A DNA stretch of 64,000 nucleotides from an uncultured Methylocystaceae bacterium (lineage in GTDB: Bacteria; Pseudomonadota; Alphaproteobacteria; Rhizobiales; Beijerinckiaceae): NCBI GenBank assembly GCA_937870755.1, contig CALMZV010000026.1, positions 62,001 through 126,000 of the forward strand, written 5' to 3'. The translations under genes and the position numbers were made by a program. Under the pieces are notes generated by a model that saw only the letters and a program-made list of their open reading frames with translations, made no database searches and had not been told where the DNA came from. This document shows, one piece after another, positions 19,534-28,543 of this stretch (the first letter of the stretch is position 1; every line of letters begins with the position of its first letter).

Positions 19534-21285
19534 TCAGAGGCCGAGCGCCTGTTTCACCCGGTGGGCGTGGCCATAGATATCGTCGTAGAGCTTCAGCTCG
19601 CCGCGCTCGTCGACCACGGCGGTGAAATATTGCAGGTGGATGGGCAGCGGCGCGGGCAGGTCCACTGTGCGCTCCTTGCCGCCGATCATCTTGCGCACGC
19701 GCGCTTCGCTCCAGCCGTTCTGGGGGCCCAGCACCATTTCGGCCAGCTTGAACGGCTGGTCCACGCGCACGCAGCCATGGCTGAAGGCGCGGCGCGACGC
19801 CGCGAATTTGCCGCGCGCCGGCGTGTCGTGCAGGTAGACGGCGTGGTCGTTCGGGAACATGAACTTGATGCGCCCGAGCGCGTTGCGCTCGCCGGGCGGC
19901 TGGCGGACGATCAGCTTGCCGCGCCGCTCGCTCACCTCGTAGCCGAGGCGCTGGAGATAGGTCGGGTCGCTCGCCAGTTTGGGCAGAAGCTCTTTCGAGA
20001 TGATCGATTCCGGCACGTTCCAGTATGGATTGACGATCAGAAACCGCATCCGGTCGGAGAAGATCGGCGTGGGGCTGTCGGGCTTGCCGACGATGACGCG
20101 CGTGCGATGGACGATGTCGCCGCCGCGATACAGGGCGAGCGCGTAGGCCGGCACGTTCACCTCGATGCGGTCCGCGCCCGGCGCGCGCGGCAGCCAGCGG
20201 CGGATTTCCATGTTGGCGAGGATCGTCGCCCCCAGCCGACCGGGCTCGTCGCCCGAAAGGGCGGCGACGGTGCGCGGGGTCAGCGCGCCCGACGGCTTCA
20301 GCCCGTTCTCGCGCTGGAAATCGGCGACCGCGGACGCCAGTCTGGTGTCGTAGACGATCGGGTTCGCGCCGGCGTCCATGTCTGGCGAAAGGCCGAACCG
20401 CTGGCGGATGAGCGGCACGCGCGGGTCGCTCATGCCGACCTTCAGCAGCGGGCCCTGCGGAATGGGTTCGCGCGCGACGGGGGCGCTGCGGCGCAGTTCG
20501 GCGAGTTTGGCGCGCAGCGCCGCGTAGCCTTCGTCCTGCGGGTTGTAGGCGGCCAGCCGCTCGCCGGCGCCGGCGCCGGCGCCGGCCACGGCGTCCAGCG
20601 CGGCCTCCACGCCCACGATCTCGGGACGGGCGGTGATCAGGCGCGAAATGCGGGCGGGCTCCACGCGCACGCCGGTCGCCTGGCGCGCGTAGGCGGCGAC
20701 CGCCAGCGACAACGCGACATCGGCGCGCGCGCGGGCGCCGGCGTCCCCGTCCTCGAGCATCGGCAGCGGGTAGGGACGCAGGTCCAGCCCGTCCTCGGCG
20801 GCGGTCTTCAGCCGTTCGAGCGCCGCGCGCGCGGCCGGCGTCCAGCCGCTCTCGCTCTGCCAGAGGGGGGCGAAATCGCGCGCCGCGTAGAAGGCCGCGA
20901 CCTGGGCCGCGTCCCGCCGGCGGTCGACGGCGCCGCTCGCCACGATCGTGCGGACGCCGGAGGCGATGTCGGGGAGCGCCGGGCCGGCGGTCGCCGCGAC
21001 CGGGTTCGCGGCGGGCGCGGCGGGCGTTGTGATCGCGAGCGCGGCGAAGGGGTTCTCGTCCGCGCCGACGAAGGGCGGCGGCGGCACGATGCGGCCGTAG
21101 CTGAACAGGCGCGCGCCGCGGCTCGTTGCGTCGTCCGGCGGGATGAAGGCGGGCGCCGGCGCGCCGGTCAGGAAGGGCGGGGGCGGCGGGGGCCACACGC
21201 CCGCAAAGGCGCCGTCCTCGGCCATCGCGCATGGGGTGGCGAGAAGCGCCGTCACCAGACCGCCAACAATGCGCCGCGCGCTCAT
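19534..21285 (-). CDS. YcbB-type L,D-transpeptidase
   Basis: The 583-residue exported protein is predicted to form or exchange 3-3 peptide cross-links in peptidoglycan. It has a signal peptide (ALLATPCAMA), a Pro-rich segment with a run of eight prolines in nearby stretches, a scaffold domain and a peptidoglycan-binding repeat (VPLIRQRFGLSPDMD...VADFQRENGLKPSG). The YkuD catalytic domain ends with SHGCVRVDQP, which contains the nucleophile cysteine. The start at 21285 follows AAAGG; the open frame continues far upstream but loses family character there. An AG-encoding hexamer repeat lies inside (listed separately). Confidence 0.87.
   Translation of the reverse strand: MSARRIVGGLVTALLATPCAMAEDGAFAGVWPPPPPPFLTGAPAPAFIPPDDATSRGARLFSYGRIVPPPPFVGADENPFAALAITTPAAPAANPVAATAGPALPDIASGVRTIVASGAVDRRRDAAQVAAFYAARDFAPLWQSESGWTPAARAALERLKTAAEDGLDLRPYPLPMLEDGDAGARARADVALSLAVAAYARQATGVRVEPARISRLITARPEIVGVEAALDAVAGAGAGAGERLAAYNPQDEGYAALRAKLAELRRSAPVAREPIPQGPLLKVGMSDPRVPLIRQRFGLSPDMDAGANPIVYDTRLASAVADFQRENGLKPSGALTPRTVAALSGDEPGRLGATILANMEIRRWLPRAPGADRIEVNVPAYALALYRGGDIVHRTRVIVGKPDSPTPIFSDRMRFLIVNPYWNVPESIISKELLPKLASDPTYLQRLGYEVSERRGKLIVRQPPGERNALGRIKFMFPNDHAVYLHDTPARGKFAASRRAFSHGCVRVDQPFKLAEMVLGPQNGWSEARVRKMIGGKERTVDLPAPLPIHLQYFTAVVDERGELKLYDDIYGHAHRVKQALGL
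20563..20586. repeat. Four-unit GCCGGC tandem repeat inside the L,D-transpeptidase gene
   Basis: Four perfect copies of the hexamer encode alternating Ala-Gly in a linker. A change in copy number would add or remove two residues without shifting frame. Confidence 0.7.
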
Positions 21286-21452
21286 GCCCGACCTTTCAAA
21301 ACACAGCGTGAAGGGAAACCGACGCATCGAACGCCTGCGCCCATGACAACTGCGCCATGATGGGAAAATCAATACCGGTTGCGCCGTGCGCAAGGACACG
21401 CGACACGATCGCGGCGCGGCGTGGCGCGCGCGCAACAATCGGCGACGGGGAA

Positions 21453-22466
21453 TCAGGCGTGCGCGTATTTGCGGGCGAGCGCGTCGGCGGCGTGGAAATC
21501 GAACAGGCGACGCGTTTCGGCGTCGTCCAGCCAAGCCTGGGTGCGCGGCGTGACGAGTTGGGCCGGCTTGCACGCGCCGTAGGCGGCGAACGAGGCCTTG
21601 AGAAAGCCGGGCAGGTCGAAGAAGTCCCCGACGCCCGATTCCAGTTCGAAATGCGCGCGCTTGAACAGATACGATCCGGTCTGGCCGTATCGTTCGGCGA
21701 TTTCCGGATAGACGGGAAAAACGACGCCGCGAACCACGTCGTCGACCGCATAAAGATCGAACGGCAGGTCGGCCGCCGGCAGGCCGGCCTTGCGCAACAG
21801 AACGCGCGCCAGATCGAACAGCACGAACGGTTTCGGATGGTTGATCGAATACATGAACGGAACGCCACGCGACCAGCGCATGAACTCGGCCGACAGATCG
21901 ACGCCAGCGGCGCGCGCAAGTCCCAGCAGTTCGGCCGCCGCGCTCTCCCATACGTCGAAATAGCCGAGCGCATCGTAGACCTGGGCCGAGAACAGCGCCT
22001 CGGCCTGCTCCAGATTCATGCCGCGCAAATATGCATAGAGCGCGATGGCCGAATGATAGGAGCCGATCGGCCCGTCCAGCGGACGGCCGCCGGCGGTCGG
22101 GTCGAGGATGTAGACCAGATCCGGGTGATAGCCGCTGAACACCAGCGAGGGCAGCAGGCGCACGTTCGGCAGGCGCTCGCGCAATTGCTCGAACCCGCCG
22201 TCGCGCAGATAGCCCTTGGGAAAGTGTATGGAAAACACGTGGTCGTAGGTCGCCAGCGCGCGCGCCAGCATGTCGACCGTGGCGAGGCCCTTGCGGATGA
22301 TGGTGAAGCGGTCGACGCGCGCGGCGGGGTTGAGCGTCTTCATCGCATAGGCGACGCCGAAGCTCTGGCAATTGCCGACGACGGCGATGCGCGGCGATCC
22401 GGCGTCCCTGCCCTGAAAGCGCCGGCGCCAGAAATGATACAGTTGCCGGTCCAGTTCGGAGAGCAT
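21453..22466 (-). CDS. WcbI-family polysaccharide biosynthesis protein (copy A)
   Basis: The 337-residue cytoplasmic protein begins MLSELDRQLYHFWRRR and carries the family signature VVGNCQSFGVAYAMK near residue 30. It then has a hydrolase-like alpha/beta core (VFSIHFPKGYL, VRLLPSLVFSGYHPDLVYI). WcbI proteins are SGNH-like enzymes implicated in capsule modification, probably acetyl or similar transfer, but their reaction is not firmly established. The ATG at 22466 has AGGA at good spacing. A second, clearly related copy lies 30 bases upstream in the same direction, so the two form an operon. A divergent GSCFA-family gene adjoins. Confidence 0.8.
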   Translation of the reverse strand: MLSELDRQLYHFWRRRFQGRDAGSPRIAVVGNCQSFGVAYAMKTLNPAARVDRFTIIRKGLATVDMLARALATYDHVFSIHFPKGYLRDGGFEQLRERLPNVRLLPSLVFSGYHPDLVYILDPTAGGRPLDGPIGSYHSAIALYAYLRGMNLEQAEALFSAQVYDALGYFDVWESAAAELLGLARAAGVDLSAEFMRWSRGVPFMYSINHPKPFVLFDLARVLLRKAGLPAADLPFDLYAVDDVVRGVVFPVYPEIAERYGQTGSYLFKRAHFELESGVGDFFDLPGFLKASFAAYGACKPAQLVTPRTQAWLDDAETRRLFDFHAADALARKYAHA

Positions 22467-22496
22467 GGCGTCCTGTTCCGTTAGAGCGGCGCGCCG

Positions 22497-23525
22497 TTAG
22501 CGGGCGAGCGCCTGTTTGCGCATCGTTTCGGCCGAACATGCCGAGAGCGTGCGCACCGTCTCCTCGCTCGCCAGCCATTCGCCGACGCGCGCATGGGTGA
22601 GTCTGGCCTTGTCGTGGCGCGCGAAGGCCTTGAACGATTGCGCGATGAATTCATTCAGGCGGATGAATTCGCCCGGCCCCTTCGTCAGCTTGTAATGTTC
22701 CTTCTTGAAGAGGTCGCTCCCGCGAAACCCGTATTTTTCCGCAAGCGGCGCGTAGACCGGCAGAACGACGCTGCGCACGAGATCGTCCACCGCATAATCG
22801 TCGTATTCGATCTCGCGCATCTTCAGACCGGCCTCGCCCATGACCTTGCGCGCCATGTCGAACATGACGAAACCCTTGGGGTGGTTCGGCGTGTACATGA
22901 AATTGCCGCGACGGGCCCAGCGCGCGAGCTGCGCGCTCACATCGTAGCCGTAGGCGGACGCGGCTTTGAGAAATTCCTGCGCCGCGCTGTCCCAGATGTC
23001 GAGATAGCCGAGATGTTCGAACACGTCGCGGTCGAACAACGCCGCCGTCTGGTCGACCGACATGCCGCGCAGCCAGCCAAAGAGCGCGAGGCCGGAATTG
23101 TAGACGCCGAGCGGCCCGGTGAAGAAACCCGACGGTTTGTCGGGATGGAAAATATAGACCGTGTCCGGGTGCAGGCCGAAGAAGCTGACGAACGGAATGC
23201 GCCGCACGTTCGGCAGAGCGGCGACGAGATCGTCGATGGTGGCGTTGTCGCGCAACAGGCCGCCGTGAAAATCCTGCGCGAACACGGCGTCGTATGTCCT
23301 GAGCGCGGCCAGCAGCGTCTTGAGATCGGCGAGCGTGCGCCCGACCAGCGCATAGCGATCGACCCGCGCCTCCGGCGCGAGCAGTTTCATGCCGAAGGCG
23401 TAGCCGAAACTCTGGCAATTTCCGACGATTGCAATACGTGGCGCGCCGTTCGCGCCCGCACGCGGCGCACCGAAGCCGCGCGACCGCCACACCGTGAACA
23501 ATTGACGATCGACTTGCGAAATCAT
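22497..23525 (-). CDS. WcbI-family polysaccharide biosynthesis protein (copy B)
   Basis: This paralogue of the adjacent gene has about 342 residues and starts MISQVDRQLFTVWRS. It carries the same GNCQSFGYAFGMK motif, and the segments FFGLHPDTVYIFHPDKPSG and FMYTPNHPKGFVMFDMARK match copy A position by position. The start at 23525 is chosen by alignment with copy A; an ATG at 23537 is equally possible. The frame is open further upstream but overlaps the divergent promoter region and is not family-like. Being first in the pair, it is probably co-transcribed with copy A. Confidence 0.8.
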   Translation of the reverse strand: MISQVDRQLFTVWRSRGFGAPRAGANGAPRIAIVGNCQSFGYAFGMKLLAPEARVDRYALVGRTLADLKTLLAALRTYDAVFAQDFHGGLLRDNATIDDLVAALPNVRRIPFVSFFGLHPDTVYIFHPDKPSGFFTGPLGVYNSGLALFGWLRGMSVDQTAALFDRDVFEHLGYLDIWDSAAQEFLKAASAYGYDVSAQLARWARRGNFMYTPNHPKGFVMFDMARKVMGEAGLKMREIEYDDYAVDDLVRSVVLPVYAPLAEKYGFRGSDLFKKEHYKLTKGPGEFIRLNEFIAQSFKAFARHDKARLTHARVGEWLASEETVRTLSACSAETMRKQALAR

Positions 23526-23655
23526 AACTCTTGCCATCTTCGGGCAGCGGCGGGGCGGCCGGCGCCGGCGCGGCGCACGATTTGGCCGCGCATTTCGCCG
23601 CTCCCCTGCGCCTTGCGCCTTGTCCCGCGGCGACGCCGGCGAATGGAGACGTGAC

Positions 23656-24717
23656 GTGGCTTCCAATCCATACAGCGACCTACCCGACCATCGCTTCTGG
23701 CGCAAGGCTGTGGCCGGCGTGCCGCCCTTCGCCATCGACCCGGTGGTCGACCTGCCGTTCCGCGTGGCGCCGACCGACAAGGTGGCGACCGCGGGCTCCT
23801 GTTTCGCGCAGCACATCGCCAAGCGGCTGCAACGCGGCGGCTTCCACTACTATCAGGCCGAGCCCGCGCCCGCCGGCATGAGCGCGGCCGAAGCCGAGGC
23901 GCGCCAGTACGGCGTCTATTCGTGCCGCTATGGCAATATCTACACGACGCGCCAGTTGCTTCAGCTGTTCGACCGCGCCTACGGCAGGTTTTCGCCCGAA
24001 CTCGACGTGTGGAGGCGCAGGGACGGGCGGTTCGTCGATCCGTTCCGTCCGCGCGTGGAGCCGGACGGCTATGCGACCGAAGACGAGGTGCGCCAGGCGC
24101 GCGCGGAACATCTGGCCGCCGTGCGCACGATGTTCGAGACGCTCGACATCTTCGTGTTCACCTTCGGGTTGACGGAAAGCTTCCGTCACAAGTCGGACGG
24201 CGCGGTGCTGCAACTGGCGCCGGGCGTGGCCGGCGGCGAATGGGACGAGACGAAATACGAGTTCTGGAACGCGCGCGTGGGCGATGTGGTCGGCGATTTC
24301 CTCGCCTTCGTCGACCGGCTGCGCGGCGTCAATCCCAAGGCGCGCATCATCGTCACCGTGTCGCCGGTGCCGCTGGTGGCGACCGCCGCCAACCGCCACG
24401 TGCTGGTGTCCAACACGGTGTCGAAATCCATCCTCAGGGCGGCGGCGGACGAAGTCTGCGCCTCGCGCGAGAACATCGCCTATTTCCCGTCCTACGACAT
24501 GATCACGTTCGGGCCGAACGCGGTGAAATTCTACGCCGACGACCTGCGCGAGGTGCTGGAGCTTGGCGTCAATTCCGTCATGCGCGTGTTCTTCGCGCAT
24601 TTCGTGGAAGGCGGCGGCGCCGACAAGCCGGTGAAACATCTCACCATCGACGTCGCGCGCGAATCGGCGGAAGCCTCCAGGATCGTCTGCGACGAAGAGG
24701 CGATCGAGGCGGCTTGA
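23656..24717 (+). CDS. GSCFA domain protein
   Basis: The 353-residue product carries the name-giving motif TAGSCFAQHIAKRL near residue 45. The segments CRYGNIYTTRQLLQL, FVFTFGLTESFRHK and IIVTVSPVPLVATA follow, which define the GSCFA family, an SGNH-hydrolase relative of unknown substrate. The GTG start at 23656 has GGAG seven bases upstream; an ATG at 23620 is less well supported. It is divergent from two WcbI-family genes with about 130 bases between, so shared control is likely. Together they suggest O-acyl or similar modification of a surface glycan; this is inferred from families only. Confidence 0.82.
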   Translation: MASNPYSDLPDHRFWRKAVAGVPPFAIDPVVDLPFRVAPTDKVATAGSCFAQHIAKRLQRGGFHYYQAEPAPAGMSAAEAEARQYGVYSCRYGNIYTTRQLLQLFDRAYGRFSPELDVWRRRDGRFVDPFRPRVEPDGYATEDEVRQARAEHLAAVRTMFETLDIFVFTFGLTESFRHKSDGAVLQLAPGVAGGEWDETKYEFWNARVGDVVGDFLAFVDRLRGVNPKARIIVTVSPVPLVATAANRHVLVSNTVSKSILRAAADEVCASRENIAYFPSYDMITFGPNAVKFYADDLREVLELGVNSVMRVFFAHFVEGGGADKPVKHLTIDVARESAEASRIVCDEEAIEAA

Positions 24718-24723
24718 GTGGAG

Positions 24724-24753
24724 GCGCCCGCGGGGCGGGCGCTTCATTTTCTT
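24724..24753 (+). terminator. Terminator after the GSCFA gene
   Basis: An 8-bp stem (GCGCCCGC / GCGGGCGC) with a three-base loop is followed by TTCATTTTCTT, seven bases after the stop codon. Confidence 0.75.
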
Positions 24754-24853
24754 GCAGCGGATCGGACGGTCGCGGAGCGTGCGCAGGCTCCTGGGGACGA
24801 GGCGCGCATTGGCTGAAGCATGCCGAGGCGGCGCGCAGCGCCGTCTCGCAGTC

Positions 24854-26347
24854 TCAGGCCGCCGCGTCGTCGCCCACGACCTTGTCGCCGTCCTCGCCGA
24901 TGCCGTATTCCTTCATCTTGCGATAGAGCGTCGAGCGGCCGATGCCCAGGCGCCGCGCCATTTCCGACATCTGCCCGCGATAGTGCGCGAGCGCGAATTT
25001 GATCGCCTCGCATTCCAGATCTTCCAGTTTGCGCACTTCGCCGTGGTCGTCGATCAGGCGGCGCATGTTGGGGTCGCGCACTTCCACGCGCACGATCTCG
25101 CGCTCCACGCGCTGGGGCGCGGGCGGCTGCGCGGCGACCGGCGGCACGCGCACGTCAAACCCGTCGACCTGCGCGGCGATCTGCGGAAATTCGGTCACCG
25201 TCAGCTCGTCGCCGTCGGCCAGCACCACCGCGCGAAACAGCGCGTTCTCCAGCTGGCGCACGTTGCCGGGCCAGTCGTAGCGGGCGAGCAGCGACAGCGC
25301 CTCGGCGGTCAGGCCGCGAATCTTCTTGCCTTCCTCGGCCGCGAACCGTGCGGCGAAACGGCGCGCGAGATCGCCGATATCGGTCTTGCGCGCGCGCAGC
25401 GGCGGCACGGTGATGGGGAAAACGTTGAGGCGGTAATAAAGGTCTTCGCGGAAGCGGCCGGCTTTCACCAGTTCGATCAGATTCTGGTTGGTCGCCGAGA
25501 TGAGGCGAATGTCGACGCGCGCCGGGCGCTTGGCGCCCACCGGATCGATCTCGCCTTCCTGCAGCGCGCGCAGGAGTTTCACCTGCGCGTCCAGCGGCAG
25601 TTCGCCGATCTCGTCGAGAAACAGCGTGCCGCCGTTGGCTTCCAGAAACTTTCCGGTGTGTTTTTCGGTCGCGCCGGTGAAGGCGCCTTTCTCGTGGCCG
25701 AACAGGATCGATTCCACCAGATTTTCCGGCAGCGCGCCGCAATTGACGGTGACGAACGGTTTGCCCCTGCGGTCGGACGCGCCCTGGATCGCGCGCGCGA
25801 TCAGCTCCTTGCCGACGCCGGATTCGCCTTCGATCAGCACCGGAATGGTGGACTTGGCCGCCCGCTCGCCGAGCCGCACGATGCGCGACATCTCCTCCGA
25901 CCGCGAGACGAGGTCGCGGAACGTGAGGCTGCCGACGGCCTTGCGGTTGATGCGGCGGATTTCTTCTTCCAGCGCATCCGCGCGCAACGCGTTCTTGATG
26001 GAGATTTGCAGCCGTTCGGCGCCGACGGGCTTGACCACGAAATCGAACGCGCCGGCGCGCATGGCGGAAATGACGGTCTCGATGGAGCCATGCGCGGTCT
26101 GCACGATGACAGGCGTGGACAGGCGTTCGGCGCGCATGCGGCCGAGCACGCCCAGACCGTCGAGATCGGGCATCACAAGATCGAGAATGAGCAGGTCGAT
26201 CGCGGGGCCTTCGGCGCGCTGCATGCGCGCGAGCGCCGCCTCGCCGCCATCGACCGTCTCCGCCTCGTAGCCGAATCGACGCGCCATGGCTTCCAGCAGC
26301 CGGCGCTGAACAGGATCGTCGTCGGCGATGAGAATGGTCGAAATCAT
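24854..26347 (-). CDS. Sigma-54-dependent response regulator (NtrC family)
   Basis: The 497-residue product is a three-domain activator. The receiver domain has phospho-acceptor Asp56 in LLILDLVMPD and Lys106. The AAA+ domain has Walker A GESGVGK at 174-180 and the sigma-54 contact loop GAFTGA at 221-226. The C-terminal Fis-type helix-turn-helix includes MARRLGIGRSTLYRKMKEYGI. It should activate RpoN-dependent promoters when phosphorylated. No histidine kinase gene is adjacent, so it is an orphan here and its regulon cannot be named. The ATG at 26347 follows GAGGA; the longer open frame upstream is not family-like. Confidence 0.9.
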   Translation of the reverse strand: MISTILIADDDPVQRRLLEAMARRFGYEAETVDGGEAALARMQRAEGPAIDLLILDLVMPDLDGLGVLGRMRAERLSTPVIVQTAHGSIETVISAMRAGAFDFVVKPVGAERLQISIKNALRADALEEEIRRINRKAVGSLTFRDLVSRSEEMSRIVRLGERAAKSTIPVLIEGESGVGKELIARAIQGASDRRGKPFVTVNCGALPENLVESILFGHEKGAFTGATEKHTGKFLEANGGTLFLDEIGELPLDAQVKLLRALQEGEIDPVGAKRPARVDIRLISATNQNLIELVKAGRFREDLYYRLNVFPITVPPLRARKTDIGDLARRFAARFAAEEGKKIRGLTAEALSLLARYDWPGNVRQLENALFRAVVLADGDELTVTEFPQIAAQVDGFDVRVPPVAAQPPAPQRVEREIVRVEVRDPNMRRLIDDHGEVRKLEDLECEAIKFALAHYRGQMSEMARRLGIGRSTLYRKMKEYGIGEDGDKVVGDDAAA

Positions 26348-26529
26348 CAAGTCCTCGCGTCCCGCTCCCCAGGCGGGGTGGCGTGGATGCTCCGCGATTA
26401 CGGTAAATGGTCGCTTAATTTTTTGAATTTTCCGCGCCAGTTTGAGACATGGCCGGCGTTGGCGCGGCGGGCGGGCGCGGTGATATGATGCGCGACCGCC
26501 CACCCGCGCGATCTTGCTCAAGGGATACG

Positions 26530-28371
26530 ATGACGTTTCGCCCCGCAGCCGCCTACGCTCCCGCAACCGCCTCCGCCGCCGCCGACCTCGGGCCGCTGCC
26601 GGAATGGAATCTCGCCGACCTCTACGCGGGTCTCGATTCGCCCGCCTTCGCCGCCGATCTCGCGCGCGCCGCCGAGCAATGCCGGTCGTTCGCCGCGCGC
26701 TACCGCGGCAATCTGTCCGATCTGGCGGTGGGCGTGAATCCGTCGGCCGCCCTTGGTCAGGCGGTGAAAGACTACGAGGGCCTGCAGGACCTTCTGGGGC
26801 GAATCATGTCCTACGCCGGTCTCGTCTACGCCGGCGACACGACCGATCCCGCGCGCGCCAAGTTCTTCGGCGACGCGCAGGAGAAGGTGACGGAATATTC
26901 GACCGATCTGCTGTTCTTCCAGCTCGAACTCAACCGGCTCGACGACCATCTCCTCAACGCCGCGATGGCGTCCGGACCGCTCGCGCACTGGAAGCCGTGG
27001 CTCGAAGACATCCGCAAGGACAAGCCGCACGAACTCGACGAGCGCACCGAGGAGCTGTTTCACGAAAAGTCGATCACCGGCGCCGCCGCCTGGAACCGGC
27101 TGTTCGACGAGACGATCGCCAGCCTGCGCTTCCGGCTCGACGACAGGGAGCTGACGCTCGAACCGGTCCTGTCGCTCATGCAGGACCCGGACGAGGAGAC
27201 GCGGCGCAAGGCGTCGAATTCGGTCGCGGCCACGTTGCGCGAGAACCTTCGCACCTTCGCGCTCATCACCAACACGCTCGCCAAGGACAAGGAGATATCC
27301 GACCGCTGGCGGCGCTTCGAGGATGTGGCGGATTCGCGCCATCTCGCCAACCGCGTGGAGCGCGAGGTGGTGGAGGCGCTGGTGTCGGCGGTGCGCGCGG
27401 CCTATCCGCGCCTGTCGCATCGCTATTACCGGCTGAAGGCGAAATGGTTCGGCAAGGACGCGCTCGACCACTGGGACCGCAACGCGCCGCTGCCGCAGGT
27501 GGCGCAGAAAATCTATCCGTGGACGGAAGCGCGCGACACGGTTCTGTCGGCCTATGGCGCCTTCTCGCCGCGCATGGCCGACATCGCGCAGCAGTTTTTC
27601 GACCGCAGCTGGATCGACGCGCCGGTGCGCCCCGGCAAGGCGCCGGGCGCCTTCGCGCATCCGACCGTGCCGTCCGCCCATCCCTATGTTCTGCTCAACT
27701 ATCAGGGCAAGCCGCGCGATGTGATGACGCTCGCCCACGAACTCGGCCACGGCGTGCATCAGGCGCTGGCGGCGCGCCAGGGCGCGCTGATGGCGCAGAC
27801 GCCGCTGACGCTCGCCGAAACCGCGAGCGTGTTCGGCGAAATGCTGACATTCCGCGCGCTTTTGGCCAGGACCGCCGATCCGCAGCGCAAGCGCGCGCTC
27901 ATCGCCTCGAAGGTCGAGGACATGATCAACACGGTCGTGCGGCAGATCGCGTTCTATACGTTCGAACGCGAGGTGCACACGCGTCGGCGTCAGGGCGAAC
28001 TGACCGCCGACACTCTATGCGAGGTGTGGATGGGCGTGCAGGGCGAAAGTCTCGGGCCCTCGATCCGGCTGCATCCGGGCTACGAGACCTTCTGGGCCTA
28101 CATCCCGCATTTCATCCATTCGCCGTTCTACGTCTACGCTTATGCGTTCGGCGATTGTCTGGTGAATTCGCTCTACGGCGTCTATCGCAAATCGGAAGCC
28201 GGATTCGTGGAGCGCTACTTCGCGATGCTGGAGGCCGGCGGCTCCAGGCACCATTCCGAACTGCTCGCGCCGTTCGGTCTGGACGCGACGGACCCCGCCT
28301 TCTGGTCGATCGGCCTGAGCATGATCGAGGAACTGATCGGCGAACTGGAGGCGATGGAGGACGTGGCATAG
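26530..28371 (+). CDS. pepF: Oligoendopeptidase F (M3 family metallopeptidase)
   Basis: The 613-residue cytoplasmic peptidase degrades short peptides. The zinc site HELGH at residues 403-407 lies in TLAHELGHGVHQ, with the third ligand glutamate in the following TLAETASVFGEML. The N-terminal half is the helical M3 lid (WNLADLYAGLDSPAF, GDAQEKVTEYSTDLLFFQLE). Length and order fit the PepF group of alphaproteobacteria. The start at 26530 follows AAGGGA. It is divergent from the sigma-54 regulator gene. A palindromic repeat follows its stop codon. Confidence 0.9.
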   Translation: MTFRPAAAYAPATASAAADLGPLPEWNLADLYAGLDSPAFAADLARAAEQCRSFAARYRGNLSDLAVGVNPSAALGQAVKDYEGLQDLLGRIMSYAGLVYAGDTTDPARAKFFGDAQEKVTEYSTDLLFFQLELNRLDDHLLNAAMASGPLAHWKPWLEDIRKDKPHELDERTEELFHEKSITGAAAWNRLFDETIASLRFRLDDRELTLEPVLSLMQDPDEETRRKASNSVAATLRENLRTFALITNTLAKDKEISDRWRRFEDVADSRHLANRVEREVVEALVSAVRAAYPRLSHRYYRLKAKWFGKDALDHWDRNAPLPQVAQKIYPWTEARDTVLSAYGAFSPRMADIAQQFFDRSWIDAPVRPGKAPGAFAHPTVPSAHPYVLLNYQGKPRDVMTLAHELGHGVHQALAARQGALMAQTPLTLAETASVFGEMLTFRALLARTADPQRKRALIASKVEDMINTVVRQIAFYTFEREVHTRRRQGELTADTLCEVWMGVQGESLGPSIRLHPGYETFWAYIPHFIHSPFYVYAYAFGDCLVNSLYGVYRKSEAGFVERYFAMLEAGGSRHHSELLAPFGLDATDPAFWSIGLSMIEELIGELEAMEDVA

Positions 28372-28374
28372 ATC

Positions 28375-28469
28375 GATCTCCGATCCGGTTGGACCGGATC
28401 GAAGATCGCTCTCGTCATTTTCAACGCATCATCTTGTCGTTCGAGCGAATCCGCTTGAACGGACGATGC
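28375..28469. repeat. Extragenic palindromic (REP/BIME-like) element
   Basis: Two nested palindromes fill the gap between pepF and galU. The first is a 15-bp stem with one mismatch, 28375-28389 pairing with 28393-28407 (core CGATCCGGT / ACCGGATCG). The second is GTTCGAGCG / CGCTTGAAC at 28439-28447 and 28452-28460, flanked by GCATC...GATGC (28426 and 28465). Such compound structures are typical dispersed repeats in Hyphomicrobiales genomes. The stretch at 28470-28543 beyond it shows no gene. Confidence 0.55.
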
Positions 28470-28543
28470 TCTGGAGCAGGCGGGGGACCGCCGGGCTTCG
28501 CATTTTTCGCGACGACGGCCGCAAGCCGGGAGGCGGTCGTCGG

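Noticed and set aside
19534-22578. One uninterrupted reading frame of about 1,000 codons joining the L,D-transpeptidase with sequence antisense or out of frame to the WcbI-type gene
   Set aside because: Only the part from 21285 down has family character and a proper signal peptide with ribosome site. The upstream part is a GC-rich shadow of the WcbI gene in another frame, so this is not a fusion protein.
28439-28460. tRNA-like TTCGAGCGAATCC sequence after pepF
   Set aside because: No acceptor, D or anticodon stems can be built around it. It is part of the palindromic repeat.
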